A stretch of DNA of 64,000 nt from Leptothermofonsia sichuanensis E412 (GTDB lineage: Bacteria > Cyanobacteriota > Cyanobacteriia > Leptolyngbyales > Leptolyngbyaceae): the NCBI RefSeq assembly GCF_019891175.1, contig NZ_CP072600.1:2542001-2606000 (forward strand), written 5' to 3'. The position numbers were made by a program, and so were the translations under genes. Below, one piece after another: positions 10,467 through 19,720 of the stretch; position 1 is the first letter of the stretch; each line of letters begins with the position of its first letter. The notes below the pieces were generated by a model that did not search any database, was not told where the DNA came from, and worked only from the letters and a program-made list of their open reading frames with translations.

Positions 10467-10483
10467 TACAGCGAGCTTTTGGA

Positions 10484-10580
10484 TATAGCGTTTCTCAATT
10501 GAATGAGATACGGGGATGTGAGGCACAGCGGGGTGCTCCGCACCCTCACTGTACCTCACACCCTTGAAAAGGGCTGTATA
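10484..10580 (-). repeat. TATAGC-ended palindromic repeat, copy 1 (MITE-like)
   Basis: It is bounded by TATAGC and a GCTGTATA end and contains an imperfect hairpin (GTGAGGCACAGCGGGGTG ... CTGTACCTCAC). It is clearly the same element as 40959-41052, in opposite orientation, down to the flanking CAATTGA-AAACGC and CCCTTTTCAAGGG segments. It lies directly upstream of, and in frame with, the pilin-like gene. Confidence 0.8.
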
Positions 10581-10655
10581 AATTTTCATTGACTGCACAC
10601 CTGATGATTCGGGGAAGGATTGCTTGACAGCAGGCAATAAACGATGGGCAACCAA

Positions 10656-11081
10656 TAAGGCAACCCCTGATCAGGCAAAACTTCCTACCCAGCGGAATTG
10701 CTGATTTCGGGTATGAATTGAGTGTTGTATGAATTGAAACTTCGTTCCAATTCATACTGCCATTCAGCACCACCGGGTTCTGTCCTGTCAGGGATCTGGG
10801 GGGCGATCGCTTTAACTAAACCATTCCTGCTGTTGTTTTAAGATTCCCAGGGAATTGGTTTTTATTACCCATGACCCATGACCCACTACCCATGACCCAC
10901 TATCCATAGACTGTCAATACCTGATACCCAACGCCCGAAACCTCGTCTCCTGTTCCCTCCCCTGTCCCCTGCGATCCCATCAGCCCTGCGATACCATTTA
11001 CAAATACCCTGCGACTGGCATCAGGGTTAGTCGGAATGTAGTCCCAGTGAATCCTTCACTGGTTGAGCAGAGGATCTGGCT
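10656..11081. other. Non-coding gap with short tandem repeats
   Basis: No gene is seen. The stretch 10868-10912 is a degenerate tandem array of CCCATGAC/CCCACTA units (ACCCATGACCCATGACC...). The region 10940-10975 is C/T-rich (CTGTTCCCTCCCCTGTCCCC), a low-complexity type seen again near 22800 and 23400. The pbpC promoter is expected near 11000-11080. Confidence 0.6.
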
Positions 11082-13607
11082 ATGGGTTGGTATGGGCAGA
11101 AATCACCGCTTCACTGGCAAGGGCAGATTGCCGCAGCCGGGCAGTGGCTTCAGAGGCGCTGGCACAGAAGCCCTAAATGGGTAAAAAGCCTGCTGTTGCT
11201 GATATTGCTATTGGGATTGGGGCGATCGCTGCCCTATCTGGCGCCCATTCATGCCGTCGATCTGGTGCAGGCGCAACCAGCGATCGAGTTTACTGACCGC
11301 AACGGATTGCCCCTGGGCACCGTCCTGACGCGAGATCAGGAGCATACAGTTGCGGTTCCGTTGCCGCAAGTTTCACCCCACTTCATCCACGCCATTATTG
11401 CAGCGGAAGATCAGCGATTTTATCAGCATGGGGCGCTGGATGGGCGGGCAATTGTTCGTGCTCTACTGGAAGCCGTTCAGGCGCGTCAGGTTGTCAGTGG
11501 TGCTTCCACAATTACCATGCAACTGGCACGAATGCTCGATCCCGCTCCTCGCAACGTGCAGGGCAAAATTCGAGAAATCTGGACTTCCTGGCGATTAGTA
11601 GCAGGCATGTCTAAGGATGAAATTCTTCAGGCATACATTAACCGCCTGCCAATGGGAGGCAACATTTACGGTGTAGAAGCGGCTGCCCGTATCTATTTCG
11701 GGATTCCTGCCAGCGATTTGAATGCGGCTCAGGCAAGCCTGTTAGCAGCCATTCCCAATGACCCCAACCAGCTCAACCCCTACCAGCACTGGGATGCCCT
11801 GAAACGAAGGCAGGCTTATGTTCTGCAACGGATGGTCAGCGACCGATACCTGACCCCTGTAGAAGCTGAACAGGCAGCCAGGGCAGCCATTTCCCTCCAG
11901 TCCCGACAGCAGGGAATTATTGCCGCTCCCCATTTTCTGTTCTGGGTGGCAGAGCAACTTGCTGACCATCCTGCCCAGGTCAGGACCACCCTGGATCGTC
12001 CCCTGCAACAGTTTGTGGAGGCTCAAACCCAACAGATTGTCCACACTCTGGCAACCAATCAGGTGCATCATGGGGCGGCGATCGTCCTGGACAACCATAC
12101 CGGCGAGGTCCTGGCTTATGTCGGTTCCCCTGATTACTTTGCAGATACTCACCTGGGGCGAAATGATGGTGTACAGGCATTGCGCCAGCCCGGTTCAACG
12201 CTGAAGCCGTTCCTCTACCAGCTTGCTCTGGAAAAGCAAATTATTCGCCCTAATACCATCCTGGCCGATGTTCCCACTCGCTATGCGATTCCCGGTGCCC
12301 AACTGTATACGCCGGTGGACTATAGTGAAACCTTCCAGGGTCCTGTGCGAGTCCGGTTTGCCCTGGCAAATTCCCTCAATATTCCAGCCGTGCGGGTTTT
12401 AGAAAAAGTAGGAGTGAACCATTTCTTAGACCATCTGCATCAACTCGGATTTACTCACCTCTCCCAAACTCCTGACTACTACGGCTTAGGGCTTGCCCTG
12501 GGCAGTGGGGAAGTCAGCCTGTGGGAACTGGCAAAGGCTTACCTGACCCTGGCCCGACAGGGACACAAAATCGATATCAAATATCAGATTGAAACTAACC
12601 CTCAGGCTCTAAGCCTGCCACCCGATCGCGCCTCCTCATCTGCCACCAGATCCGCCGCCGCTCTGATTACGGATATGTTGAGCGATTCACACGCCCGTGC
12701 CAGGGCATTTGGTGTGGAGTCGCTACTGTCCCTACCGTTTCCCGCCGCCGTGAAAACAGGCACCTCTTCCGATTTTCGTGACACCTGGACCGTGGGGTTC
12801 ACCACTGACTACACCGTTGCGACCTGGGTTGGAAATTTTGATGGTACGCCCATGCAGCAGGTTTCTGGAGTAACTGGTGCGGCTCCCCTGTGGAACCGCA
12901 TCATGCTGCATTTACATGAACACCGGGAACCCGCCCCTTTCCCACCCCCGGTTGGTATGGTACAGCGTCCAATCTGTGCACTATCCGGTGCCCGTCCCAC
13001 ACCGGCCTGCCCCTCCGTTGTATACGAATATTTCTCCCCACAGGACCTGAGGGAGTACGATCGCCAGCCAGATCCCTTTTACCAGGTTACCCATACCAGC
13101 AATGGGCAGTCCCAATACCGCTTGCACCTGCCATCGGAATACAACGAATGGCTGGCAATGCAACCAGCCATTTCAAAGGGAAATGGCTTGAGAATTTTGT
13201 CACCCCGCGATGGAGATTTATTTCTGTTAGAGCCGCAAAGCTCCGATTCAGAAAACCCCAGGCAGCAGTTGGAATTTAAGCTGGCAACCGTACCTGCCCA
13301 ACCCGTAGAGTGGCGTTTGAATGGGAAAGTGATTCATTCCACGGCGAAAAGCGATACCCATTCCAATCAAACAAGCCATTCCTTTTTCTGGATTCCCACA
13401 CCAGGAAGTTGGACCCTGCAAGTAAAAAGTGGTGAGGCAACAGATCAAGTCAAGTTTCAGGTACAAATGGCAGACAATAGACCTACCCGGCGAGGTTTTT
13501 CTTTTGCCGAAAAGAAAGAGTTATTTGTTAAGAATTATAGCGGTGGACATATAGTGGTGGACATCCAGGGCAGGACAAACCACCAGGGTAACGGGCGACG
13601 GTATTAA
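11082..13607 (+). CDS. pbpC: Penicillin-binding protein 1C (class A bifunctional PBP)
   Basis: An 841-residue peptidoglycan synthase. A single TM segment (SLLLLILLLGLGRSLPYL, about residues 38-56) anchors it. The GT51 glycosyltransferase domain shows AAEDQRFYQHG (catalytic Glu, about residue 109) and GASTITMQLAR. The transpeptidase domain shows the SxxK box in PGSTLKPFLYQ (about residue 372), SLN and KTGTSSDFRDTW (about residue 558). The C-terminal ~90 residues match the BiPBP_C domain that separates PBP1C from PBP1A/1B. It has no operon partner; the alpha-2-macroglobulin often linked to pbpC elsewhere is not seen. Confidence 0.94.
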   Translation: MGWYGQKSPLHWQGQIAAAGQWLQRRWHRSPKWVKSLLLLILLLGLGRSLPYLAPIHAVDLVQAQPAIEFTDRNGLPLGTVLTRDQEHTVAVPLPQVSPHFIHAIIAAEDQRFYQHGALDGRAIVRALLEAVQARQVVSGASTITMQLARMLDPAPRNVQGKIREIWTSWRLVAGMSKDEILQAYINRLPMGGNIYGVEAAARIYFGIPASDLNAAQASLLAAIPNDPNQLNPYQHWDALKRRQAYVLQRMVSDRYLTPVEAEQAARAAISLQSRQQGIIAAPHFLFWVAEQLADHPAQVRTTLDRPLQQFVEAQTQQIVHTLATNQVHHGAAIVLDNHTGEVLAYVGSPDYFADTHLGRNDGVQALRQPGSTLKPFLYQLALEKQIIRPNTILADVPTRYAIPGAQLYTPVDYSETFQGPVRVRFALANSLNIPAVRVLEKVGVNHFLDHLHQLGFTHLSQTPDYYGLGLALGSGEVSLWELAKAYLTLARQGHKIDIKYQIETNPQALSLPPDRASSSATRSAAALITDMLSDSHARARAFGVESLLSLPFPAAVKTGTSSDFRDTWTVGFTTDYTVATWVGNFDGTPMQQVSGVTGAAPLWNRIMLHLHEHREPAPFPPPVGMVQRPICALSGARPTPACPSVVYEYFSPQDLREYDRQPDPFYQVTHTSNGQSQYRLHLPSEYNEWLAMQPAISKGNGLRILSPRDGDLFLLEPQSSDSENPRQQLEFKLATVPAQPVEWRLNGKVIHSTAKSDTHSNQTSHSFFWIPTPGSWTLQVKSGEATDQVKFQVQMADNRPTRRGFSFAEKKELFVKNYSGGHIVVDIQGRTNHQGNGRRY

Positions 13608-13860
13608 GAGGGGGTTTGAAAAGGGAAGGACGGTTAAAACCGCCACTACAAACCCAGAGTTTCAGGTTTAGAGGTATGCATCAGGATTTTCAGCTTGTAG
13701 TGATGACTTTAGTCATCGAAATGGCCTGCCATCAGACCTTTAAGACATCCTCTAAGAATTGAAAATTAAGAGTTGAGAGTTCTGAATCAGGAATCTGCAA
13801 ACTCATAAGATCTCAGGTACGATCAGGAGATCCCTGTTCAGGTTCATGTGAGAGGTCGGG

Positions 13861-14373
13861 ATGTTTGGCTTTCCCTCCCAGCTTATTCATCGGAAGCGCC
13901 TGTGGTTTCGATGTTCTTTGGCAAGAACTTATCAGACGTTGAGTTCTGCATCGGTCGATGACCTGTGGAAAAAACTGGTGGATCTGGCAGATGTATCCTG
14001 GCATCCATTGCTGGAAAGTACTAATGTTCCCAGAGGGTTAGTGGTCAAGCCAGGATTGATTTATCAGGCGGTGACTCGCATGGTTCCTATTCCCATTCAA
14101 ATTTTTGTGGAGCGGGTGCGTCCAGGCGAGCTATTAAGTGTACGCATCCTGGTCATGCCTGGTTTAGAAGAACAGGTCACCTATCAGATTAAGTCAACGG
14201 TCTGTGGTGCCTGTGTTTCCTACTCAGTCACCTTGCGAGGTTGGCTCTCCCCCCTGTTCTGGTCATTGATTCGTCCCTATGCGGCCCGGGTTGCCTCTGA
14301 GTTAGTGCAGGCAACTGAACAGGCAGCTACCGGAAATTTGAAACCAACGAAACCAGGGTGCTTTGATTTCTGA
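13861..14373 (+). CDS. SRPBCC-like (DUF1997-type) conserved cyanobacterial protein
   Basis: The 170-residue protein has a polyketide-cyclase/START-like layout: ASVDDLWKKLVDLADVSWHPLLESTNVPRGLVVKPG, a central PIPIQIFVERVRPGELLSVRI strand region and a C-terminal helix (RPYAARVASELVQATEQ). Proteins of this kind are common in cyanobacteria, with no established ligand. It starts at ATG 13861, which overlaps no neighbour. It converges on rsmG, with a strong palindrome in the spacer. Confidence 0.7.
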   Translation: MFGFPSQLIHRKRLWFRCSLARTYQTLSSASVDDLWKKLVDLADVSWHPLLESTNVPRGLVVKPGLIYQAVTRMVPIPIQIFVERVRPGELLSVRILVMPGLEEQVTYQIKSTVCGACVSYSVTLRGWLSPLFWSLIRPYAARVASELVQATEQAATGNLKPTKPGCFDF

Positions 14374-14417
14374 GGAACAAGAATTAAATAACCTGCAAGA
14401 TCTGTGCTGCCCTCATC

Positions 14418-14455
14418 CCCCTGCCCCTCTCCCAGGTTTGGGAGAGGGGCAGGGG
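14418..14455. repeat. 17-bp perfect inverted repeat
   Basis: CCCCTGCCCCTCTCCCA (14418-14434) and TGGGAGAGGGGCAGGGG (14439-14455) enclose GGTT. It lies between the convergent SRPBCC gene and rsmG and may work as a bidirectional block to transcription, but it lacks a T-run. GC-rich palindromes of this type are common dispersed repeats in cyanobacteria. Confidence 0.85.
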
Positions 14456-14590
14456 TCGGGGGTTGGGGGTGAGGGCCTGGAAGAGCATCCAATTACCGAA
14501 GTTATTAAATCCACAATCCTAAGGACACGTCCCTCTGAGAAAGATGGTGACTCTGAACCTCAGAATCTAAATTTGGTCACACTCGATTCT

Positions 14591-15445
14591 CTACTCAAGT
14601 GGTCGTTGCGGGGGAATGCCTACAGCGCGGGGAAACTCTTTGGGGGTGGGCGAGATTTTCCGCAGATAAAGGCAGTGGCGATCGCCCCCTGTTAAGGGAG
14701 TTTTGAATTCCTCCACCGCTTCGATTTGACCTCCCAGGCGCTGGACAACAGGCTCCAGTAAAGCAGTCTCCTCCAGTGTCCACTGTCCCCGGTATAGCAC
14801 TGCCCATCCCCCTGCTTTGAGCAATGGCAGGGCATACTCAGCACAAACTGAGGCGGCTGCCACTGCCCGCACCAGGGCAATCTCGTAAGTTTCCCGGTGG
14901 TTTACCTGCTGCCCGATCCGCTCAGCCCGGTCCACCAGGGTTGCTCCGTTTACAAGTGGCAGCTCTTTCAAGCATTGATTGAGGAACTCGATCTTTTTGC
15001 GGGTGGAGTCCAGTAAGGTCACCTGCCAGGTGGGTTGGGCGATCGCCACTGGAATCCCCGGAAATCCTGCCCCCGTTCCAATGTCAATTACCCTGACAGC
15101 CCCAGCAACCTTCGTTGCCATGCGCTCTTTGCCGCTCCCTTCGCTCCTGTGTTCTTCGCCCATTTCTGACAAAAACCGTCTGATGCCCCTCAGTGAATCC
15201 CACAGGTGCTTTTCCCAAAACTCTGCTGGCTCAATAATTCGGGTCAGGTTTAACTGCCGATTTCCTTCCAGAATGCACTCATAGAGCCGTTGAAATTTCG
15301 CCTTCTGGGCGGCACCGGGTTCCCAGCCCAGAGTCTCCAGCCATACTTCGGTTAAGTCGGGCAGGGAGGGGGCGGGAGCCTCGATGGGAGGGTGGCTCGA
15401 CGATTGATCCATCATTGCCAGGAATGTTTGATCCGTGTTGGGCAT
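14591..15445 (-). CDS. rsmG: 16S rRNA (guanine-527-N7)-methyltransferase
   Basis: A 284-residue RsmG/GidB homologue that methylates N7 of G527 in 16S rRNA with S-adenosylmethionine. The SAM-binding loop VIDIGTGAGFPGIPVAIAQP and the following LLDSTRKKIEFL are clear, as is the RNA-binding N-terminal ..NLTRI.EPAEFWEKHLWDSL. A short insertion (SEMGEEHRSEGSGKERMATKVAGA) separates the N-terminal helices from the SAM loop. The start is either ATG 15445 or the internal Met pair 10 residues later. It is divergent from the membrane-protein gene at 15746. Confidence 0.93.
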   Translation of the reverse strand: MPNTDQTFLAMMDQSSSHPPIEAPAPSLPDLTEVWLETLGWEPGAAQKAKFQRLYECILEGNRQLNLTRIIEPAEFWEKHLWDSLRGIRRFLSEMGEEHRSEGSGKERMATKVAGAVRVIDIGTGAGFPGIPVAIAQPTWQVTLLDSTRKKIEFLNQCLKELPLVNGATLVDRAERIGQQVNHRETYEIALVRAVAAASVCAEYALPLLKAGGWAVLYRGQWTLEETALLEPVVQRLGGQIEAVEEFKTPLTGGDRHCLYLRKISPTPKEFPRAVGIPPQRPLE

Positions 15446-15506
15446 TAAAGAAGCGGCGGGAAACGGTAGTAATTCTATTCTGCCTGGAAATGACGGAGGG
15501 GAGGCT

Positions 15507-15671
15507 CTGCCTTCTTTGAGGTTGATTTAAGGCAGAGCCGCTGAAACTTCATTCCAGGCTGGTGGTTTGTCAACCTTGAAATTGTGAGTCTGGGATCAGG
15601 AAAAGGTGATTATTTTGGGGTTTTCAACCCACGAAATAATTCTTGACAGACCACCAGAAGCCTGGAACGAG
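15507..15671. repeat. Nested imperfect inverted repeats
   Basis: GGCTCTGCCT (near 15507) faces AGGCAGAGCC (near 15530), forming one hairpin. A second, larger imperfect palindrome has outer arms ATTCCAGGCTGGTGGTTTGTCAA (near 15551) and TTGACAGACCACCAGAAGCCTGGAAC (near 15643), around a ~70-nt loop that contains another partial stem. It sits in the divergent spacer between rsmG and the gene at 15746. Confidence 0.6.
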
Positions 15672-15745
15672 GGTTGCTTAGAATTTTTTCCATCTGAGGT
15701 GGCAGAAGCAGAATATACTACGCTGCAATAGAGAGAATCGAGATC

Positions 15746-17347
15746 ATGTCATCCCGGTCAACAATGTCATCCCGGTCACAGGCCACTCCCAAATCGGCGC
15801 GGCGGCGAAAAAATCTCTGGTTTGAGCGATTTATGGCGATCGCAGCCTCTGCCAATGTGCTGCTGGTTCTATTTGACCTCACCTATGTCAACTGGCGTAA
15901 CTTCTGGCTCCAGGGCAATGTAGTCATTCCCTTTACTGATCAGAAAATTCACATCCCGCTGCCGATGGTTGACTGTCCTGATCGATCCGTCCAGAGTGAG
16001 GAACCTCCCCGCACCCTGCCCCAATCAGCCATTACCTGTGCCTATGACCCGATTAAAGGGATTCAGCCCCATCGGGATACCCAACTTTACCTGAGTACGG
16101 TTGCCACGCTTCAACAACAGGCCCAGCAGAAAGGGTTGGAGACTGGACTGAAATCGCCGGAAGTGCAGGCGACCTTGCAAAGTCTGCGCCAGTTCAGCAA
16201 TGACATGATCACAACCAATCCGTTTGAAGGTGCAGGCAAAAGTGGGACACTCGAAAAAATTAAAAACCGGATGCGGGGGCACATTGCATCCAGACACAGG
16301 AAACCCAAATTGTCCAGCAGGGAAGCGTTTGACCTGTTCTGGAGTACCCAATACCTGACCCCGGCCAACTGGAACCAGGAAATGGAATGGTTTAATCGGG
16401 AAATTAAACCGTTAATAGAAACCAATTTCTACCGCACCATTGACGAAAACGGCCAGTTCACCAACCATTTCTGGATACTGGATGCCCCCTTCGTTATGCT
16501 GTTTTTTCTGGAATTTCTGGCACGAACCTATTACATCAGTCGTCGTTACCCCAGCCTGCGCTGGCTGGATGCCATGTTCTGGCGCTGGTACGATGTTCCC
16601 CTGTTCATCCCCTTCAGTCTATTTTTTCCCGTTTTAGCTTTAACGCGAATCTTACCAGCAGCAATTCGCCTGCACCAGTCTGAGTTGATTGATTTGCATG
16701 AAATCCGTGATCACATGAGACGGGGGCTGGTTGCTGATATTGCTGAAGAATTGACAGAGGTGATTGTGATTCAGGTATTGAACCAGGTGCAGGCTGCCAT
16801 TCGACGGGGGGAATTTACAGCCTGGCTGGAACAGACTGAACGGAGACGATACATCGATATCAACGAAACCAATGAGGTGGAAGCGATCGCGAACCACCTC
16901 ATCCAACTTTCTGTAAACCAGGTTTTTCCAAAGATTCAGCCTGATTTAGAGGCTCTTCTGCGCCACTCCATCACCAGCATCCTGAACCAGTCACCCGTCT
17001 ATCGAGGTTTGCAATCCCTACCCGGTGTTGGTCACCTGCCCTACCAGCTTACCGAACAGATTGTTTCGGATACAACCCAATTTGTTCATAACTCGATCAA
17101 AACGGCAGTCGAAGATCCCACCCTGACCGAACTTTCCACTCGCCTGGTCCAGAATATCGCCAGGACATTTGTCGCCGAAGCCCGACAGCAAAACACTCTC
17201 CCTGAACTCCAACTGCTGCTGAGTGACTTGATTGAAGAAATCAAAATCAACTATGTTCAGAGACTGACAGAGGAAGATATTGACTTAATTCTGGAACAAA
17301 CCCGGCAATTACACCAGCTTCCTCAAAAGAGAGGCGAAATAGGTTGA
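15746..17347 (+). CDS. Conserved cyanobacterial membrane protein of unknown function
   Basis: 533 residues. A basic N-terminus precedes a TM helix at about 28-45 (FMAIAASANVLLVLFDLTYVNW). A long soluble loop follows (50-240), then two hydrophobic segments (FWILDAPFVMLFFLEFLAR and VPLFIPFSLFFPVLALTRILPAA). The helical C-terminal ~200 residues are rich in VIQVLNQVQAAI-like heptads. No enzyme motif is visible. The first codons are an 18-bp tandem duplication (ATGTCATCCCGGTCAACA / ATGTCATCCCGGTCACAG), so translation could start at either ATG. I recognise it only as a conserved cyanobacterial family. Confidence 0.7.
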   Translation: MSSRSTMSSRSQATPKSARRRKNLWFERFMAIAASANVLLVLFDLTYVNWRNFWLQGNVVIPFTDQKIHIPLPMVDCPDRSVQSEEPPRTLPQSAITCAYDPIKGIQPHRDTQLYLSTVATLQQQAQQKGLETGLKSPEVQATLQSLRQFSNDMITTNPFEGAGKSGTLEKIKNRMRGHIASRHRKPKLSSREAFDLFWSTQYLTPANWNQEMEWFNREIKPLIETNFYRTIDENGQFTNHFWILDAPFVMLFFLEFLARTYYISRRYPSLRWLDAMFWRWYDVPLFIPFSLFFPVLALTRILPAAIRLHQSELIDLHEIRDHMRRGLVADIAEELTEVIVIQVLNQVQAAIRRGEFTAWLEQTERRRYIDINETNEVEAIANHLIQLSVNQVFPKIQPDLEALLRHSITSILNQSPVYRGLQSLPGVGHLPYQLTEQIVSDTTQFVHNSIKTAVEDPTLTELSTRLVQNIARTFVAEARQQNTLPELQLLLSDLIEEIKINYVQRLTEEDIDLILEQTRQLHQLPQKRGEIG

Positions 17348-17416
17348 GGGGTAGGAGAGTTGACAGTTAAGCGTTAGGAATCGTGGATTCAGTAAACCGA
17401 AGAACTTAGAGGGTTT

Positions 17417-17477
17417 ACTACAGAGACACAGAGGGCATAGATGAATTGCTCTGTATTCTCTGTGCCTCTGTGGTGAA
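17417..17477. repeat. ACCACAGAGGCACAGAG-type palindrome, copy 1
   Basis: CTACAGAGACACAGAGGGCA faces CTCTGTATTCTCTGTGCCTC, then TGTGGT. Related copies in this window are at 23216, 31909, 33188, 51370 and 56679. It lies downstream of the membrane-protein gene and the convergent pentapeptide gene. Confidence 0.75.
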
Positions 17478-17505
17478 GTTTCAGGTTATAAATTCCGCAC
17501 CTGCC

Positions 17506-17937
17506 TCAATCTCCTCCCACACTGATCCCGCTCCCAAAAATCTGTGCTCCGGTGATGTCAATATTGGTCAGAGTGGCACCGATGGTGCTGGCATGAAAAA
17601 GTCTGGCATTGGTCAGGTTGGCGCTGGTGAGATTGGCATGATCCAGAACTGCATTGGTCACAAAGGCTTCAGTCAGGTCTGCACCGCGCAGGTTCGCGCC
17701 GGTCAGGTCTGCCCCTTCTAAATTAGTATTTTTCAAAATGGCTCCCTGCAAATTGGCTGCGCGCAAGTCAGCACCGATCAGGTGTGCGCCAGTGAGATCT
17801 GCCCCTGCCAGGTTACAACCAAAGCAGGCTCTTGTTTCTAATAACTGCTGGACATGGGCAGGATCAGCGGCTCTCGCCGGAAGCGCCAGTGACAGGGTTG
17901 CCAGTAGGGCGATCGTTGAAAAAATAGCTGCCTTCAT
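17506..17937 (-). CDS. Secreted pentapeptide-repeat protein
   Basis: 143 residues when started at ATG 17937, which has a strong AGGAGG about 8 nt upstream; an upstream in-frame start (17958) is less likely. A signal peptide (MKAAIFSTIALLATLSLALPARA) precedes a short Cys-containing segment (LLETRACFGCNLAGADL). About 18 A(D/N)LxX pentapeptide units follow and should form a right-handed quadrilateral beta-helix. The CxxC just before the first coil is a common feature of exported cyanobacterial pentapeptide proteins. Function unknown; probably periplasmic. Confidence 0.85.
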   Translation of the reverse strand: MKAAIFSTIALLATLSLALPARAADPAHVQQLLETRACFGCNLAGADLTGAHLIGADLRAANLQGAILKNTNLEGADLTGANLRGADLTEAFVTNAVLDHANLTSANLTNARLFHASTIGATLTNIDITGAQIFGSGISVGGD

Positions 17938-18369
17938 AATCCTTGCCTCCTGCGGCACAAACCTTCCAATTGGCTTCTACACCAGACCGGTTACAGAATT
18001 CGGAATCGAAGAGGGATTACCAGTGAACGTAGGGTAAATTGCGTCGGTCGGGTGCAAAAGCTCTCTACTAACAGGTTCGCACATTTCTCTGAAGCTGCCT
18101 CATCCTATTGGATGAACCCCCTGGTCAGTATTTGGGAAAGGATGGAGATGACGGATCTCAGTAATTGAAAAAGCAATTATCCCCCAATAATTGAAGTTAC
18201 CGTTTTTAATTTTGCGAGTATCTTGAAATAGCAGCTATTTCATCAGTAGTTTGGATCTTTCATGTGACGTTATTTTGTTAGAAGCTGATGAAATTTCTGC
18301 TAAAGATTGATCAAATGACAAGGTTGATCGAATTACCGCTTTCTAACCTCATTCCAAACAATCTGTCCT
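17938..18369. other. Divergent spacer
   Basis: No gene is seen between the pentapeptide gene and the pilin-domain gene. A small palindrome (TCATCCTATTGGATGA, near 18098) and A/T-rich sequence at 18170-18300 are present. Promoters for both flanking genes must lie here. Confidence 0.5.
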
Positions 18370-19467
18370 ATGACTCAGTCAAACCTCCTGGATTCTGCTA
18401 AGCAGGGCGACCCAGAAGCCATTGCCCAACTTATGAACTTCACGCTTCAGTCCAAAGGCATTGCGGCTGAAGCTAAACGACAGGGTACCTGCCTTGAAAT
18501 CGTTCTGACTTCAAGTCGGTCACTCAATCCAAAAGCACTGGTTAGCTTTGTGCAGAAAGGGTTAGCCAATTTAGGAGTTCTGTCCATTCAAATCGTAAAA
18601 GTATGCGGGAAAAAACCTGGGGAAGATACCCCTGAATGGGTTGAAGCGTTTGAGGTTTCGACTGGTCAGAGCATTGTTCCTCCCCAACCCTCCTCTTCAG
18701 GTGTGGCTCAGCCTGTTAAACCACTTTCCAATAGCCATTTGAGGACTCAATTTCCGGCCATCAGTCCGTCCTTGAGAAAGTTAGAAACCGTCACAAAACG
18801 GCTGGTCTTTAAGACCCGGAAACGGCTGGATCATTGGCTGGCGATCGCAGAACGTGCCACAACTCGCAGGTACCACCCTGGTTCACTGGTACCAGCCAGA
18901 GTGGGATCCTCGAAATATATCACCGCATTAACAGTGGCGATTTTACCTGCGTTTTTATTGGGGGCGATCGCGGCGGTCATTGCTTCCTTTGCTCAGGGAG
19001 GTTCCAGCCAGACTGGTAAGCCAGCTTCTAATGTCCTTTCCGGGGAGCAGACGGCCCCTTCATCTGCCGCCAGCCAGGCTCAACTGAAGCAGCAGGTAGA
19101 AGTGAAAACCTATCTGGATAAAATGAACAAAGCGCAACGGGATTTTTACCTTAAACACGGTCGCTTTGCCTCCAGCCTGGAAGAATTAGAACGGTCTGCC
19201 AATCTGATTGCATTGCTGTCGCAAAGTAACTATACCTACAGGCTCACGGTTTCCAGCGGAACTCAAGCCCGGTTAACTGCGGTGCCAAAAGCAGAAGGGT
19301 TAAGGAGTTTTACTGGCATTGTGCTGACAACCAAAGCAGAAAATGGCACCAGTCAAGCCGTTACCATCCTTTGTGAGTCAAAGCAACCTGCTCAGACGCC
19401 GCCATCCGTCGAAGTGACCAGCGATAATCAGATCCAGTGTTCGGCTGACTCAGCCAGGATTTCTTAG
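18370..19467 (+). CDS. Protein with type IV pilin-like G/H domain
   Basis: 365 residues in three parts. Residues 1-100 (MTQSNLLDSAKQGDPEAIAQLMNFTLQSKGI...) match a short N-terminal module that recurs in cyanobacterial proteins. A single TM helix follows at about 190-212 (TALTVAILPAFLLGAIAAVIASFAQ). The C-terminal part contains YLDKMNKAQRDFYLKHGRFASSLEEL and a Y-rich strand region, typical of the cyanobacterial pilin-like G/H domain. Unlike a true prepilin it has no N-terminal GFTLxE leader, so it is probably a membrane-anchored relative rather than a fibre subunit. Role unknown. Confidence 0.7.
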   Translation: MTQSNLLDSAKQGDPEAIAQLMNFTLQSKGIAAEAKRQGTCLEIVLTSSRSLNPKALVSFVQKGLANLGVLSIQIVKVCGKKPGEDTPEWVEAFEVSTGQSIVPPQPSSSGVAQPVKPLSNSHLRTQFPAISPSLRKLETVTKRLVFKTRKRLDHWLAIAERATTRRYHPGSLVPARVGSSKYITALTVAILPAFLLGAIAAVIASFAQGGSSQTGKPASNVLSGEQTAPSSAASQAQLKQQVEVKTYLDKMNKAQRDFYLKHGRFASSLEELERSANLIALLSQSNYTYRLTVSSGTQARLTAVPKAEGLRSFTGIVLTTKAENGTSQAVTILCESKQPAQTPPSVEVTSDNQIQCSADSARIS

Positions 19468-19604
19468 GAATTCAGTCAGGATTTCTTAGGAATAAGGATT
19501 TTATAGCAGGAGACAGGGAATAGGGGACGGGTGCAAGGAAGAAAGGATGACTGGATCAGGTATGGAGCGTTTTGGGAAGGGGACGATAACATCGGTTCAG
19601 AATT

Positions 19605-19710
19605 CCAAGAAATCAGATTTCCTGTGAGAAGTTCAGTGAAACTTGAGTATCCCGTAGAAGAAATCTGATAATCCCGTAGAAGAAATCTGATAGAAGAAAT
19701 CTGATTTCTG
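19605..19710. repeat. Short repeats of GAAATCTGAT / GAAATCAGAT
   Basis: GAAATCAGATTTC near 19610, then two copies of CCCGTAGAAGAAATCTGATA (near 19651 and 19673) and a third GAAGAAATCTGAT, just beyond the gyrB stop. They may act as a weak gyrB 3' structure. No T-tract. Confidence 0.6.
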
Positions 19711-19720
19711 TACCGGCGTT

